Positions 1 to 10,026 of a DNA stretch of 64,000 nucleotides are shown piece after piece. A model generated the notes under the pieces. It saw only the letters and a program-made list of their open reading frames with translations. It did not search any database and had not been told where the DNA came from. Position numbers and translations under genes: made by a program. The DNA comes from Rikenellaceae bacterium (GTDB lineage Bacteria; Bacteroidota; Bacteroidia; Bacteroidales; Rikenellaceae). Each line of letters begins with the position of its first letter. The first letter of the stretch is position 1. The DNA lies in assembly GCA_015059715.1 (NCBI GenBank), contig SUZV01000001.1:124001-188000 (forward strand), written 5' to 3'.

Positions 1-49
1 ATCCGCATGTGAGCATAACAATGATGGCCAAGTATACTAAATTTCTCAT
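1..49 (-). CDS. Outer-membrane factor lipoprotein of RND efflux system (5' end only)
   Basis: Only the first 16 codons are in the window, read leftwards off its edge. The ATG (47-49) overlaps the TGA stop of the pump gene as ATGA, which suggests translational coupling. The residues read MRNLVYLAIIVMLTCG: a short signal with a lipobox-like LTCG around Cys15, as in OprM/NodT-type outer-membrane channel lipoproteins. Position, directly after adaptor and pump in the same operon, is where the TolC-like channel is normally encoded. The lipobox and overlap are seen directly; the function is inferred from context. Confidence 0.6.
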   Translation of the reverse strand, partial: MRNLVYLAIIVMLTCG

Positions 50-3000
50 TTATTCTCACGTTTAGTTTTCACACGCTCCTTAATCTTGTATATCCAAACG
101 AAGAAGAAAGGAACTAAAATAATACCTATTGTCATGGCAACAAGCATACCGCTGAAAATACCTACACCTATGCTCTGTCGGCTTACAGAGCCAGGGCCCG
201 ATGCCCACAAGAGTGGCAACATACCCAGGATGAAGGTCAACGATGTCATAACGATGGGGCGGAATCGTAGCGTACCAGCTATGACTGCTGCATCAACGAT
301 ATCAACACCTTTGTCTACTTGCTCCTTGGCAAACTCTACGATGAGGATGGCGTTCTTGGCTGCCATACCTATGAGCATTACTATACCTATCTGAAAGTAG
401 ACATTATTTTCAAGTCCAAATGCCCCTATTCCTATGAACGCTCCGATGCAAGCTGCTGGCAGTGATAAGAGTACGGCAATAGGTACTGACCAACTCTCGT
501 ATTGAGCTGCCAGAAACAGAAAGACAAACAAGAAGGCAAGCAGGATGACAATGCCTGTCTGTCCGCTTTGTTTCTTCTCTTGATACGACAGACCGCTCCA
601 CTCAATGCCGATGTTAGGTGGCAATTTTTCGGCGGCAATCTCCTCCAACACCTTCATGGCTTGTCCCGAACTATACCCTGGGGCACTCTCACCAGTTATG
701 GTCGACGCATAGTACATGTTAAATCGTTTCAGACTACCTGGGCCTGTGACATACGAGGTTGTGCCTAATGATGTGATTGGTATCATCTCTCCACTGTTAC
801 CTCTAACAAAGTAGAGGTTCATGTTGTCGGGGTGAGCTCGATATGGGGCCTCGGCTTGAAGATATACGCGATATACACGATTGAAGAGATTGAAATCATT
901 GACATAGACCGAGCCGGTGTAGGTCTTCATCGTTGTGAAAATATCGGCAACCGATACGCCCATGAGCTTTGCCATGTCGCGGTCGATATTCAAGTACAAT
1001 TGTGGTATCTCATTCTGCATCGACGAGGATACGCGCGCCAGCTCTTTGCGTTGCGAGGCGTAGTGTATAAGCGTGTCGGTAGCAGCTTTAAGGTTGTCGT
1101 AACTTAGGCCTCCTCTTGCTTCGAGCACCATCTCAAAACCTCCCGATGTACCCAATCCAGGTATAACTGGAGGGGTATTCATGTACACCTTGGCCTCGGG
1201 GTAGGTGTGTAAGTGTTCTCGTATCTGTTTCATGATATGGGACAACTCCTTCTCCTCTCTCTTGTCCCAATCTTTTAGGATAACAGTAAACTGGCAGTGC
1301 GATTGGCTTGTGCCGAGTCGTGGACTGCTACCAGCTACATTCAGCACGTGCTCAACATCGTCGAGCGAGAGCAGATACTCCATAGCACGCTCCGACACCT
1401 CGCGAGTGCGCTCCAAGGATGCTCCTTCGGGAAGCTCAAGCTCTACGGTGAAGTAGCCTTGGTCCTCCTGAGGAATGAAACTCTGGGGGATATACCTCGC
1501 AAGAAATAGAATCGAGACGATGGCTATTGCATAGCTTATAAATACACGCGATGAGTTGTTAATCGAACTTCTGATAAGTTTGCCATACGCCTTATTGCCT
1601 TTGTCGAGCCAGCGATTAATTGCCGCAAAGATGCGTGTGAGCCAGCGACTATTCGTCTCTCTCTTTTGTAGTATCTTTGAGCACATAACAGGGCTGAGTG
1701 TAAGCGCCACAAATGTAGAGATGATAACCGAAACGGCGATGGTAATGGTAAATTGTCGATACAGAGAGCCAGTGATACCCGACAAGAAACTTACAGGGAC
1801 GAATACTGCACATAGCACGAGAGAGGTGGCTATCAATGCTCCGGATAAACCCTTCATCGCCTTCTTTGTCGCTTCGTAGGCAGACAAACCCTCTCTTTTC
1901 ATGAGCATATCGACATTCTCCACCACCACAATGGCATCATCCACAACAGTACCTATGGCAAGCACAAGACCAAGCAGGGTGAGGGTGTTGAGTGTAAACC
2001 CGAAGACGAGCATCACACCGAATGTTCCTATCAGCGAGATGGGTACCGCTATGGCGGGTATGAGTGTTGAACGCCAACTCTGCAACGAAAGAAATACTAC
2101 CAAGATGACCAATATAAGAGCCTCGAACAGGGTCTTATATACTTCATTTATCGACTGCGAAATGTAATCGGTCATGTCGAATGGAATTTCGTAAGTAATT
2201 CCCTGTGGGAAGTTGTTACTTATCTCTTCCATCGCCTTTTTAACCTCTTTTGACACCTCCATAGCGTTCATTCCTGGCAACATTTTCAGCTCCAGTACAG
2301 CGGCATTTTCTCCGTTTATACCACTTTCGGTGTTGTAGGATTGTGCTTCAAGTTCGATGTCGGCAACATCACGTAGTCGTAGTATCGAGCCATCGCTATT
2401 GGCCTTAATAACTATATCTTCAAATTCGCTTATTGATGATAGTCGTCCGCGAGCTACAATAGGGATGGTGATGTCTATACCTTCGACAGGTTGTTGTCCT
2501 ATGACACCCGCTGCCGACTCTCTATTCTGCTCTTTGATGGCGTTGGTAATATCCTGTACGGTCAGTCCGAGGGCCGCCAAGTTTTCGGGGCGAACCTTAA
2601 TCTGCATGGCGTAGTAGCGACTACCGATGTTCGATACCTGTCCGATGCCGTTGACACGACGCAACATATCCAACACGTTGAGTGTGGCGTAGTTGCTCAG
2701 ATATATCTCGTCAAACTTCGGGTCGCTCGATTTTAGCACGATAGTCATCAGCTTGCTGGATGCTTGTTTGTCTATCGATATGCCATTTTGCACCACTTCA
2801 CCAGGCAGACGCGACTCGGCCTCTTTGACCCTGTTCTGCACCTCTACAGCTGCAAGGTCGGCATTCGTCGAGATGTCAAACGTGAGTGTTGCCGAGAAGC
2901 TTCCATTGTTGGCACTCCTCGATTCCATATATAGCATACCTGGAGTTCCGTTAAGCACCTGTTCAATGGGTGTTGCTACGGCTTGCGATACCGTCTCGGC

Positions 3001-3162
3001 ACTTGCTCCAGGGTATGATGCAGAGATTTTGACTACGGGGGGTACTATATTGGGGTATTGGTCGATGGGTAGTAGTAGCACTCCTATCAAACCCGTAAGA
3101 ACAATTATAATAGATATAACTGTCGAAAATATGGGTCTATCTATAAAAAAATTATTCTTCAT
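46..3162 (-). CDS. RND efflux pump, inner-membrane subunit (AcrB/MexB, HAE1 type)
   Basis: Full-length 1038-residue proton-driven multidrug exporter of the inner membrane. The start at 3162 gives MKNNFFIDRPIF, the canonical HAE1 N-terminus; an upstream in-frame extension lies inside the adaptor gene and is rejected. It shows the first membrane segment, two large periplasmic loops, the TM4 motif GTVVDDAIVVVENVD with the paired Asp of proton relay, and GMAAKNAILIVEFAKE near the C-terminus. It overlaps the 3' end of the adaptor gene by 11 bp and the next channel gene by 4 bp, so adaptor, pump and channel form one operon. Substrates cannot be told from sequence; antibiotics, bile salts or detergents are family-typical. 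Confidence 0.95.
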   Translation of the reverse strand: MKNNFFIDRPIFSTVISIIIVLTGLIGVLLLPIDQYPNIVPPVVKISASYPGASAETVSQAVATPIEQVLNGTPGMLYMESRSANNGSFSATLTFDISTNADLAAVEVQNRVKEAESRLPGEVVQNGISIDKQASSKLMTIVLKSSDPKFDEIYLSNYATLNVLDMLRRVNGIGQVSNIGSRYYAMQIKVRPENLAALGLTVQDITNAIKEQNRESAAGVIGQQPVEGIDITIPIVARGRLSSISEFEDIVIKANSDGSILRLRDVADIELEAQSYNTESGINGENAAVLELKMLPGMNAMEVSKEVKKAMEEISNNFPQGITYEIPFDMTDYISQSINEVYKTLFEALILVILVVFLSLQSWRSTLIPAIAVPISLIGTFGVMLVFGFTLNTLTLLGLVLAIGTVVDDAIVVVENVDMLMKREGLSAYEATKKAMKGLSGALIATSLVLCAVFVPVSFLSGITGSLYRQFTITIAVSVIISTFVALTLSPVMCSKILQKRETNSRWLTRIFAAINRWLDKGNKAYGKLIRSSINNSSRVFISYAIAIVSILFLARYIPQSFIPQEDQGYFTVELELPEGASLERTREVSERAMEYLLSLDDVEHVLNVAGSSPRLGTSQSHCQFTVILKDWDKREEKELSHIMKQIREHLHTYPEAKVYMNTPPVIPGLGTSGGFEMVLEARGGLSYDNLKAATDTLIHYASQRKELARVSSSMQNEIPQLYLNIDRDMAKLMGVSVADIFTTMKTYTGSVYVNDFNLFNRVYRVYLQAEAPYRAHPDNMNLYFVRGNSGEMIPITSLGTTSYVTGPGSLKRFNMYYASTITGESAPGYSSGQAMKVLEEIAAEKLPPNIGIEWSGLSYQEKKQSGQTGIVILLAFLFVFLFLAAQYESWSVPIAVLLSLPAACIGAFIGIGAFGLENNVYFQIGIVMLIGMAAKNAILIVEFAKEQVDKGVDIVDAAVIAGTLRFRPIVMTSLTFILGMLPLLWASGPGSVSRQSIGVGIFSGMLVAMTIGIILVPFFFVWIYKIKERVKTKRENK

Positions 3163-4375
3163 CGCCTGCTGGTTTGATAATCTCAACCTGCATGCCATGA
3201 GATAGTTTGTGGAATCCTTCAACTATAATCATCTCGTTTGAGCCAAGACCTCGTTCAACAATGACATTGTTCTTAATCTCAGGACCTATCTCTACGAAAC
3301 GTTTCTCCACGATGTTGTCGTTACGTACAACGAATACAAATGCACCTCCTTTTTCAATGACAAGAGCCTTCTTGGGTACGATGATGGCATTCTCTCGAAC
3401 ATCGAGCAGCAGTTTTACCTTGGTAAGTTGTCCTGGGAGTAGTATGTGGTCTGGGTTGGGCATCTCGGCACGCACCGAGAATGTTCCGGTGTTGGGATTG
3501 ACTTGTGGGTCGGCAAAGTCGACGATACCCTTTATCGGATATTCGGTGTGGTCGGCAAGCGTAATGGTTATATAGGGGTTCCAGTTACGTTCCTCGATTG
3601 TCTGACCTAAATTAACATTGCGCTCTTTGCTCTTAAGGTAGTCCAGACCTGTCATGCTGAAGTTTACCTGTACGGTATCGCTATTTACGATATTAGCCAA
3701 GAGCGACTTTCCGCCTGGACCCACCAATGTTCCTATGTCGGCATCACTCTCGCTGATAAATCCTGAGATGGGAGAACGCACCACAGTATAGCTCAAGGCT
3801 ATCTCGGCTTGTATAAGGTCGGCCTCACTCATGATTACCTCGGCCTTGGCACTCTCGTATGCGGCGATGGCATTGTCCAAGTCGAGTCGGCTGGCTGCAT
3901 TTTGCTCATAGAGAGGACGTATGCGTTCCAGGTCGCGCTCGGCCTTTTGTGACAAGGCTTTATTCTTGTTCAGCTGTGCTTTGGCCTTTTCGACACGTGC
4001 TTTGTAGAGCTTAGGGTCGATAGTAAAGAGGATATCATTCTTATTGATATATTTTCCCTCTTGAAAGTGCATCTTCTCCAGGTAGCCCTCTACTCTGGCA
4101 CGCACTTCAACGTGTTGTTTGGCTTTGATTTTTCCCGCATATTCGCCATATAACTCGACATTATCTACGATTACGGGTTGTGCCTCGACAGTCGGGTATA
4201 TGGGTGTTACTCTCTTCGGCTGATTGAGAAGTACGACTGTAGCTATAATTATGATAATGGGTGTGCCGATGATGAGAAGCAAACTCCATGTTGGCAATGA
4301 TTTTACTCGTTTACCCCTCTCCAATAGTGTATGGCAGCCTCTCTTTATATTTTCTGTAGGAATATTTATCTGCAT
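3152..4375 (-). CDS. RND efflux periplasmic adaptor (membrane fusion protein, HlyD/AcrA family)
   Basis: 407-residue adaptor that bridges the inner-membrane pump and the outer-membrane channel. After a membrane segment (about residues 28-50, WSLLLIIGTPIIIIIATVVLL) come the lipoyl/barrel-sandwich half motif VRARVEGYLEKMHF, a coiled-coil hairpin rich in Lys, Glu and Ala, the second half VVRSPISGFISESD, and beta-barrel and membrane-proximal domains. The N-terminus looks like an uncleaved anchor rather than a lipobox. ATG at 4375 is preferred over TTG at 4378. It is the first gene of the efflux operon and has a Bacteroidales -7 box about 40 bp upstream. No local repressor gene (TetR/MarR) is in the window. 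Confidence 0.93.
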   Translation of the reverse strand: MQINIPTENIKRGCHTLLERGKRVKSLPTWSLLLIIGTPIIIIIATVVLLNQPKRVTPIYPTVEAQPVIVDNVELYGEYAGKIKAKQHVEVRARVEGYLEKMHFQEGKYINKNDILFTIDPKLYKARVEKAKAQLNKNKALSQKAERDLERIRPLYEQNAASRLDLDNAIAAYESAKAEVIMSEADLIQAEIALSYTVVRSPISGFISESDADIGTLVGPGGKSLLANIVNSDTVQVNFSMTGLDYLKSKERNVNLGQTIEERNWNPYITITLADHTEYPIKGIVDFADPQVNPNTGTFSVRAEMPNPDHILLPGQLTKVKLLLDVRENAIIVPKKALVIEKGGAFVFVVRNDNIVEKRFVEIGPEIKNNVIVERGLGSNEMIIVEGFHKLSHGMQVEIIKPAGDEE

Positions 4376-4415
4376 CAAATAATCGTTTTATATCAACAAC
4401 ATCTCTTCACCGTCG

Positions 4416-4423
4416 CAAAGATA
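4416..4423 (-). promoter_or_regulatory. Putative -7 box of efflux operon promoter
   Basis: Minus-strand TATCTTTG fits the Bacteroidales sigma-ABfr -7 consensus TAnnTTTG. The predicted start near 4410 leaves a leader of about 35 nt before the adaptor ATG. I see no convincing -33 TTTG in the A/T-rich stretch upstream. Confidence 0.5.
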
Positions 4424-4505
4424 TATAAAATAAAAATAAAAAAAAATAGTGTGGTTATAAAATTTATTTTATTGCATCACGACATAGTTAATGCTAAAAC
4501 TTCTG

Positions 4506-5957
4506 TTATCTGGCCTCCTCGTCGCGGTAGAGACGTATGCCCTCGATGGGGTGTGTAAGCTCCGTGCCGATAATTATGTCGCTACCTGCTGGCAGTGCTC
4601 TTGTATCGCTATGTTTAACGCTCTTGCCCGTAATATGTGCCAGAGCCGATACAAGGGCGATATCGTAGCTATCGTCACCCCACGCGCAGCGAGGTATCGG
4701 GTAGTACTTGTCCGAAACACCCATCTGGTTGTCGGTCGTAAGGTCTATATCTGGCTCGATACCCTCGCCCCAATCGCCAAAACCCTTAGCATTAAGGCAC
4801 ATAAACGTGATGGGGGCATACTCAAGATGCAGGTCGCCAATCCATCGCCTTGTAACATCCATACCGCAGTTCTTGCCCTGGGTGGTCTTGCCGATAAGCG
4901 TAACGGGGAAATCTATGCCTCGCAACCCCATAATCACCAACTCCGAGGCCGAGGCACTATTGTCGGAGCATATCACCGTGAGCCTTTCGAGGTTAAAGAT
5001 AGTGCCTGTGTCTGTAAAGCTAAAGGTGCTCTCGGTTTGGCTAACCGTGTTCTTCGGGTTACGCTTTATGGTGACAAGTGTTTTGCCCTCGTGGAGAGCA
5101 GGCACCAATGCCGAGCACAGCTTTACGGCTGTTGTCACCGAGCCGCCACTGTTGCATCTAAGGTCGAGGATAACATCCTCGGCACCACTGGCGGCCAACG
5201 ACTCAAGCGTTGCCATAAGCTCGTCGTCGTACTCGCTCTCGAAGCTCTGGTAGACAAGATAGCCTATCTTCCTGTTGTCGACATCGTAGACCTGGCTAAA
5301 GAGGATGGGCGACTCTGTGTAGCTACCCTTATCGAGTGTTGCTGCAAACGAGTGGTCGTCGGTCTGTCGGCGTAGCTCAAGGCGTAGCGATGCGGCGGTA
5401 TTGTTTTGTATCGACTCGAAGAGCGCGGCATAGTTGTTTGCATCTATATATTTGCCATCGACACGTGTGATGATATCGCCACGTTGCAGACCCATAGCGG
5501 CTGCGGGCGACTGCTCGTAGATATGCTCGATAATAAAGCCGTAGAGGTTGTTCGTGCTATCGACGATGACGATGGTGTAGTGTAGCAAGATGCCAAAGCC
5601 TGTGGTCTGACCACGTGTAGAGTCCGAGAGGGGCTGTATGTAGGAGTAGAGCACGCGCTCCCCACGACTATTCAGATAGCCGTCGTCTAAGTTAGTCTCA
5701 AGCTTGGTGAGCGATGCCTGAAGATACCTATCCCATGAGTTGTAGCGGTTAAAGCTATTTCGCTTCTCAATAACCTCATCGAGCCAGTAGTACTCGCTCT
5801 CAAGACGCTGGTCGATATAGTTGATGATGCTCTGATTCTCGGCACTATTACCCCCCGAGGGGCGGTCTACCTCGGCATACGACGTGGGTGTGCAGCTCCA
5901 CAAGCCACACAGCACGATAGATAGCATAACGGTAAATAGATTAACTGTACACCTCAT
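4506..5957 (-). CDS. S41-family (C-terminal processing type) peptidase, lipoprotein
   Basis: 483-residue secreted serine protease of the CtpA/Tsp type. The N-terminus MRCTVNLFTVMLSIVLCGLW ends in SC, a lipobox-like site, so it is probably anchored in the periplasm or outer membrane. A PDZ-like domain (about 110-200, with GLQRGDIITRVDGKYI) precedes the S41 core. The SASASEL segment carries the nucleophile Ser and GKTTQGKNCG the general-base Lys. The ATG at 5957 is 5 bp after the nth stop; a TTG at 5966 would overlap it. It is the last gene of the long minus-strand operon that starts at the U32 gene. Substrate is unknown. Confidence 0.88.
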   Translation of the reverse strand: MRCTVNLFTVMLSIVLCGLWSCTPTSYAEVDRPSGGNSAENQSIINYIDQRLESEYYWLDEVIEKRNSFNRYNSWDRYLQASLTKLETNLDDGYLNSRGERVLYSYIQPLSDSTRGQTTGFGILLHYTIVIVDSTNNLYGFIIEHIYEQSPAAAMGLQRGDIITRVDGKYIDANNYAALFESIQNNTAASLRLELRRQTDDHSFAATLDKGSYTESPILFSQVYDVDNRKIGYLVYQSFESEYDDELMATLESLAASGAEDVILDLRCNSGGSVTTAVKLCSALVPALHEGKTLVTIKRNPKNTVSQTESTFSFTDTGTIFNLERLTVICSDNSASASELVIMGLRGIDFPVTLIGKTTQGKNCGMDVTRRWIGDLHLEYAPITFMCLNAKGFGDWGEGIEPDIDLTTDNQMGVSDKYYPIPRCAWGDDSYDIALVSALAHITGKSVKHSDTRALPAGSDIIIGTELTHPIEGIRLYRDEEAR

Positions 5958-5962
5958 AATAC

Positions 5963-6637
5963 TCAATCACTTATCTTGGTTTTAATATCTGTTTTACTCC
6001 TATTTTGTTCGCTATAGTACTTACACACCGAGGTCAGCCCGCACGCCTCGCACTTAGGCTTGCGTGCTATGCAGACGTAGCGGCCGTGAAGTATGAGCCA
6101 GTGGTGGGCGATGGGTAGCAACTCCTTGGGGAAGCCCCTCTCTAACTGTCGCTCGGTGGCCAAGGGTGTGCGAGCATTACGGCTAAGACCTATGCGCGCT
6201 GCCACACGAAAGACGTGGGTGTCGACAGGCATAACCTCCCTATTCCACAGCACCGCACCCACGACATTGGCCGTCTTGCGCCCTACGCCCTGCAGCGACT
6301 CCAAATCCTTAGGGTCGTAGGGTACTTGACCATCGAAACGCTCGACAATCTGGCGAGCAAGCGTGGCCAAGTGCTTAGCCTTGTTATTCGGGTAGGAGAT
6401 ACTCTTGATATATTCGTATATCTCCTCCGCCGTAGCCTTGGACATCGCCTCGGCCGTGGGGTAGGCAGCAAAGAGTGCTGGCGTAGTCATATTAACGCGC
6501 TTGTCGGTACACTGTGCCGAGAGAACTACGGCAACAAGCAGCTCGAAGGGGGTGTTGAAGTTTAGCTCGCTCTCGGCCGTAGGCATAGCCTGCGAGAAGT
6601 ACTCTATAACGTATTGATATCGCTCCTTTAGGGTCAT
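5963..6637 (-). CDS. nth: Endonuclease III (DNA glycosylase/AP lyase)
   Basis: 224 residues, normal length for Nth. It removes oxidised pyrimidines and nicks the abasic site in base-excision repair. Visible landmarks are the helix-hairpin-helix LQGVGRKTANVV with catalytic Lys, the nearby PVDTHVFRV with catalytic Asp, and the C-terminal [4Fe-4S] motif Cys-X6-Cys-X2-Cys-X5-Cys (CIARKPKCEACGLTSVC). It sits 6 bp after the glycosyltransferase gene and 5 bp before the S41 gene in the same operon, together with a pcrA-type repair helicase. Confidence 0.97.
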   Translation of the reverse strand: MTLKERYQYVIEYFSQAMPTAESELNFNTPFELLVAVVLSAQCTDKRVNMTTPALFAAYPTAEAMSKATAEEIYEYIKSISYPNNKAKHLATLARQIVERFDGQVPYDPKDLESLQGVGRKTANVVGAVLWNREVMPVDTHVFRVAARIGLSRNARTPLATERQLERGFPKELLPIAHHWLILHGRYVCIARKPKCEACGLTSVCKYYSEQNRSKTDIKTKISD

Positions 6638-6643
6638 AGCTTG

Positions 6644-7585
6644 TTAGTTTTGTTTATCACGCTTTCGCCACATACGCCAGCCAATCTTCTTGACGAAAAG
6701 GCCATACGAGGCGATGTTTTTAATGAGATGTCGCTCTACCTTAATATCTCTAAACCACCGCTTTAGGTACTCACCTATAGTGCCATTATAGGAGAGCACC
6801 CACAGGGCTGTATTGTGCTTATTTCTGGCCAGCTCGTCGTGCAACCTCTTGTTGTTATATCGCTCGTCGTACCACATAGCTATATCGGCAAGTGAGTCAA
6901 CGAAGGCAATCTTTCGACGATAGTCGGTGCTGTGGCTGACGCTATGGCTAAGCACGCGATGTACGGCCATAGGGGTATCAATGGCGATATATTTGCTACG
7001 TGCGGCAAACCATAGCCACATGGGCAGGTCGTCAGTGAGCCACTCGGGGTGTGCCTCGGGGTCTATCTCGCTATAGTACTGCTCGACAAGCTCGCGACGT
7101 GCTACTGTCGTAGAGTTCTCCGCAGGGTTGCACCTCAGCATCTCCTCGAAAGAGGTGGTACACTCTCCCTCGGGGTATAGCGTCGTTAGGCCCGTATCGC
7201 TGATGCGCTCCGAGCGCGTGTAGCACATACCCACCTCGGGGTGTGCCTCCAGGAGCTCTACTTGCAGCTGTAGCTTCTTGCGGTGGGTGTAGTAGTCATC
7301 GCCATCGAGCAGGGCGATATACTTACCTTGGGCGGCAGCGATACTTCGGCGGTAGTTCTTGCGCCACCCCACATTCTCCTCAGAGGTGATAATGCGTATG
7401 GCCTCGGGATAGCTCCTCTGGTAGTCCTCGACGATGGCGCGTGTGCGGTCTGTGCTACAATCCTCGCCTACGACAATCTCTATGCGGAACGTGGTCTGCT
7501 GCCTAAGCACACTCTCGATAGCTTGGGCAATATAACGCTCGTGGTTGTAGGTGGTCATCACCACCGATAGCATCACCTCCTCCAT
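6644..7585 (-). CDS. Family 2 glycosyltransferase (GT-A fold)
   Basis: 313-residue cytosolic glycosyltransferase. The GT2 start SVVMTTYNHERYIAQAIESV, the nucleotide-binding GEDCSTDRT and the metal-binding LLDGDDYY motif (DXD variant) are present. No membrane segment is obvious. Family members add sugars to lipopolysaccharide, capsule or glycoprotein; donor and acceptor cannot be read from sequence. Start 7585 (MEEVMLSVVM) is used; an internal ATG at 7573 is equally possible. It lies in the repair/RNA-modification operon rather than in a polysaccharide cluster, so a housekeeping envelope role is more likely than a capsule locus. Confidence 0.88.
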   Translation of the reverse strand: MEEVMLSVVMTTYNHERYIAQAIESVLRQQTTFRIEIVVGEDCSTDRTRAIVEDYQRSYPEAIRIITSEENVGWRKNYRRSIAAAQGKYIALLDGDDYYTHRKKLQLQVELLEAHPEVGMCYTRSERISDTGLTTLYPEGECTTSFEEMLRCNPAENSTTVARRELVEQYYSEIDPEAHPEWLTDDLPMWLWFAARSKYIAIDTPMAVHRVLSHSVSHSTDYRRKIAFVDSLADIAMWYDERYNNKRLHDELARNKHNTALWVLSYNGTIGEYLKRWFRDIKVERHLIKNIASYGLFVKKIGWRMWRKRDKQN

Positions 7586-7602
7586 ACTCCTTACCCGTCT
7601 GT

Positions 7603-10008
7603 CTATATCTTCGTTAGCTTAGCATAGTTGGCCAGCAGTGTCTTTGTGCCGTAGTTGTCAAACGCTACGACAACCTTATGGTCTGTCGCGAGGGGCTCTA
7701 TGCGCTCGATAGTTCCGTTGCCAAACTTGGGGTGCGAGACGCGCTCGCCGAGGCTGTAGGCACACCCCTGTGGTGCGGCACTGCCACCTGTGGCCTCGTG
7801 GCGTGTGGCGACCTTGCGCATACCAGCGCGCTGGGGGTCTAAGGGCTGAGGCGTTACAATCTCGGGGCGTGGACGTGGTGACGTGCCACTAACCGAGGCT
7901 CTGCTATCCCTGCCACCACCATAGCGGCTCTTGAGTGACTCGAAACGTGGCCTTTCATGCTCGTCATCCTCACTGTCGGTCATCCAGCTGCGGCGGCCAG
8001 ACAGCTCGCCAAGGTTGAAGTTGGCATCGAGCCACTCGCGGTCTATCTCGCGCAGGAAGCGACTTGGCGAGGTGTTCTCGGTCTTGCCCCACACGCGGCG
8101 CACCTCGGCAAAGGAGAGCATCGCCGCCCTCTTAGCACGTGTGATAGCCACGTACATCAGGCGACGCTCCTCCTCAAGGTCCGAAAGCGACTCGATAGAG
8201 CGTGACGATGGGAAGAGCCCCTCCTCCATACCTACTATATATATATAGTCGTACTCAAGGCCCTTGGCCGAGTGTACGGTCATAAGAGTGACCTTATTAC
8301 CATCATCCTCGGTATCCTGGTCAGTCTGGAGCATGATATTCTGCATCCACTCATCTATCGTCGGTATTTGGGTCACCTCTCTAAGGCCCTCGTCCATCTC
8401 GCGGTTGCACTCATCCTCATACGAACTCATCATAGCCAGCAGCTGGTCGAGATAGTCCTTGGCGGTATCATTTTCGGGCCTCTTCTCCTTCTCTAACTCA
8501 TGGAGTATGCCCGAGCGAATCATCACCTCCTTAGCAAAGTCGCACACGCCCATCTCGACACGCATAAGCGATAGCTCGTTAATCATCTTAACGAAATCTG
8601 CGACCTTGCGCACTACCACGCGCTCGACCTGGTCTAAAGCTTCGGGCGAGGCGACAAGTCCATTTATGGCGTGCCACATCGAGGTGTTCTTTGATGCTGC
8701 AATCTCGGCGATACGTGCTACGGTGGTGTCGCCAATGCCACGTGCAGGATAGTTTATAATGCGCTTAAACGACTCGTCATCGTTGGGGTTGAGTATCACA
8801 CATAGGTAGGCTATCATATTGCGCACATCCTTATGGTCGAGCAGCGACATACCCTTGTATACGCGGTAGGGTATTCCACGACGTGCGAGGGCCGCCTCGA
8901 AGAGACCGTGCTGTTTGTTTGTGCGGTAGAGGATGGCAAAGTCGCGCCACTCGGCACCATCGCGAGCCCTATCCTTAATATCCATAGCCACCTCTACAGG
9001 CTCGTAGCTATCCTCTAACACCCTCACAAGGCGTATCTTCTCGCCTTTCTCGGCTGCCGAGAAGCAACGCTTCTCCAAGCGGCGTGAGTTGTGTGCTATG
9101 AGCGAGTTGGCAGCCTCGACGATGGTCTGCGTAGAGCGATAGTTCTGCTCAAGCTTGTAGACCTTTGTTTCGGGGTAGTCACGCTGGAAAGAGAGGATAT
9201 TCTCAATCTTGGCACCACGAAAGGCGTAGATACTCTGGGCATCGTCACCCACGACACATACATTCGAGTGCTTGAAGGCCAGGCGGCGCACGATGATATA
9301 CTGCGCCATGTTGGTATCCTGATACTCGTCGACAAGCACATACTTAAACCTATCTTGATACTGTGCCAATACATCCTCGCAGTCGCGTAGTAGGATATTC
9401 GTCTGAAGGAGCAGGTCGTCGAAGTCCATAGCTCCGTTGCGCTTACAACGTGTGCAGTACTCGGCATATATATCGACAATCTCGGGCATCTTGGCCTGAC
9501 GGTCCTCGCCTACGATTACGGCATTTGCCCTATACGCAGCAGGCGTGATAAGGCAGTTCTTGGCCATAGAGATACGCGCGGCAACGGCCTGGGGCTTATA
9601 CCTATCCTCCGAGAGGTTCATCTCTTTGATGATGCTCTTGATAAGGTTCTTAACGTCGTTTGGCTCGTATATCGTGAAGCTCTCGGGGAAGCCCAAGCGC
9701 GCGGCATTCTCCCTAAGTAGGCGAGCAAAGAGCGAGTGGAACGTGCCCATTCGTATATATCGTGCGCGGGGGCCTACCAGCTTCTCGATACGCTCACGCA
9801 TCTCGCGTGCCGCCTTATTCGTGAAGGTCAGGGCGATAATGCTACCTGGGTCGACACCCTGCGAGAGCATATAGGCAATACGTGTGGTCAGCACGCGCGT
9901 CTTGCCCGAGCCTGCACCTGCAATGATAAGCGAGGGTCCTTCGTAGTTAACTACCGCCTCGCGTTGCGCAGCGTTGAGGCCATCGAGTATATCAATATTT
10001 TGGGTCAT
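7603..10008 (-). CDS. pcrA: UvrD/PcrA-type superfamily 1 DNA helicase
   Basis: 801-residue 3'-5' helicase for nucleotide-excision and replication-linked repair. Motifs in order: Q-motif region LNAAQREAV, Walker A AGAGSGKTRVLTTR, motif II VLVDEYQDTN, motif III VVGDDAQSIYAFRGA, motif IV LEQNYRST, motif V VTLMTVHSAKGLEYDYIYIV, motif VI LMYVAITRAKR. A linker rich in Ser, Arg and Pro leads to a C-terminal Tudor-like domain (GERVSHPKFGNGTIERIE), typical of PcrA and implicated in RNA polymerase contact. Gaps to its operon neighbours are 17-18 bp. Confidence 0.95.
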   Translation of the reverse strand: MTQNIDILDGLNAAQREAVVNYEGPSLIIAGAGSGKTRVLTTRIAYMLSQGVDPGSIIALTFTNKAAREMRERIEKLVGPRARYIRMGTFHSLFARLLRENAARLGFPESFTIYEPNDVKNLIKSIIKEMNLSEDRYKPQAVAARISMAKNCLITPAAYRANAVIVGEDRQAKMPEIVDIYAEYCTRCKRNGAMDFDDLLLQTNILLRDCEDVLAQYQDRFKYVLVDEYQDTNMAQYIIVRRLAFKHSNVCVVGDDAQSIYAFRGAKIENILSFQRDYPETKVYKLEQNYRSTQTIVEAANSLIAHNSRRLEKRCFSAAEKGEKIRLVRVLEDSYEPVEVAMDIKDRARDGAEWRDFAILYRTNKQHGLFEAALARRGIPYRVYKGMSLLDHKDVRNMIAYLCVILNPNDDESFKRIINYPARGIGDTTVARIAEIAASKNTSMWHAINGLVASPEALDQVERVVVRKVADFVKMINELSLMRVEMGVCDFAKEVMIRSGILHELEKEKRPENDTAKDYLDQLLAMMSSYEDECNREMDEGLREVTQIPTIDEWMQNIMLQTDQDTEDDGNKVTLMTVHSAKGLEYDYIYIVGMEEGLFPSSRSIESLSDLEEERRLMYVAITRAKRAAMLSFAEVRRVWGKTENTSPSRFLREIDREWLDANFNLGELSGRRSWMTDSEDDEHERPRFESLKSRYGGGRDSRASVSGTSPRPRPEIVTPQPLDPQRAGMRKVATRHEATGGSAAPQGCAYSLGERVSHPKFGNGTIERIEPLATDHKVVVAFDNYGTKTLLANYAKLTKI

Positions 10009-10026
10009 ATATCAAATTTTATCTAT

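Noticed and set aside
4491..5375. 294-codon plus-strand frame opposite the S41 protease gene
   Set aside because: Starts with atypical codons, has no recognisable domain, and the opposite strand encodes a complete S41 protease with PDZ and catalytic residues.
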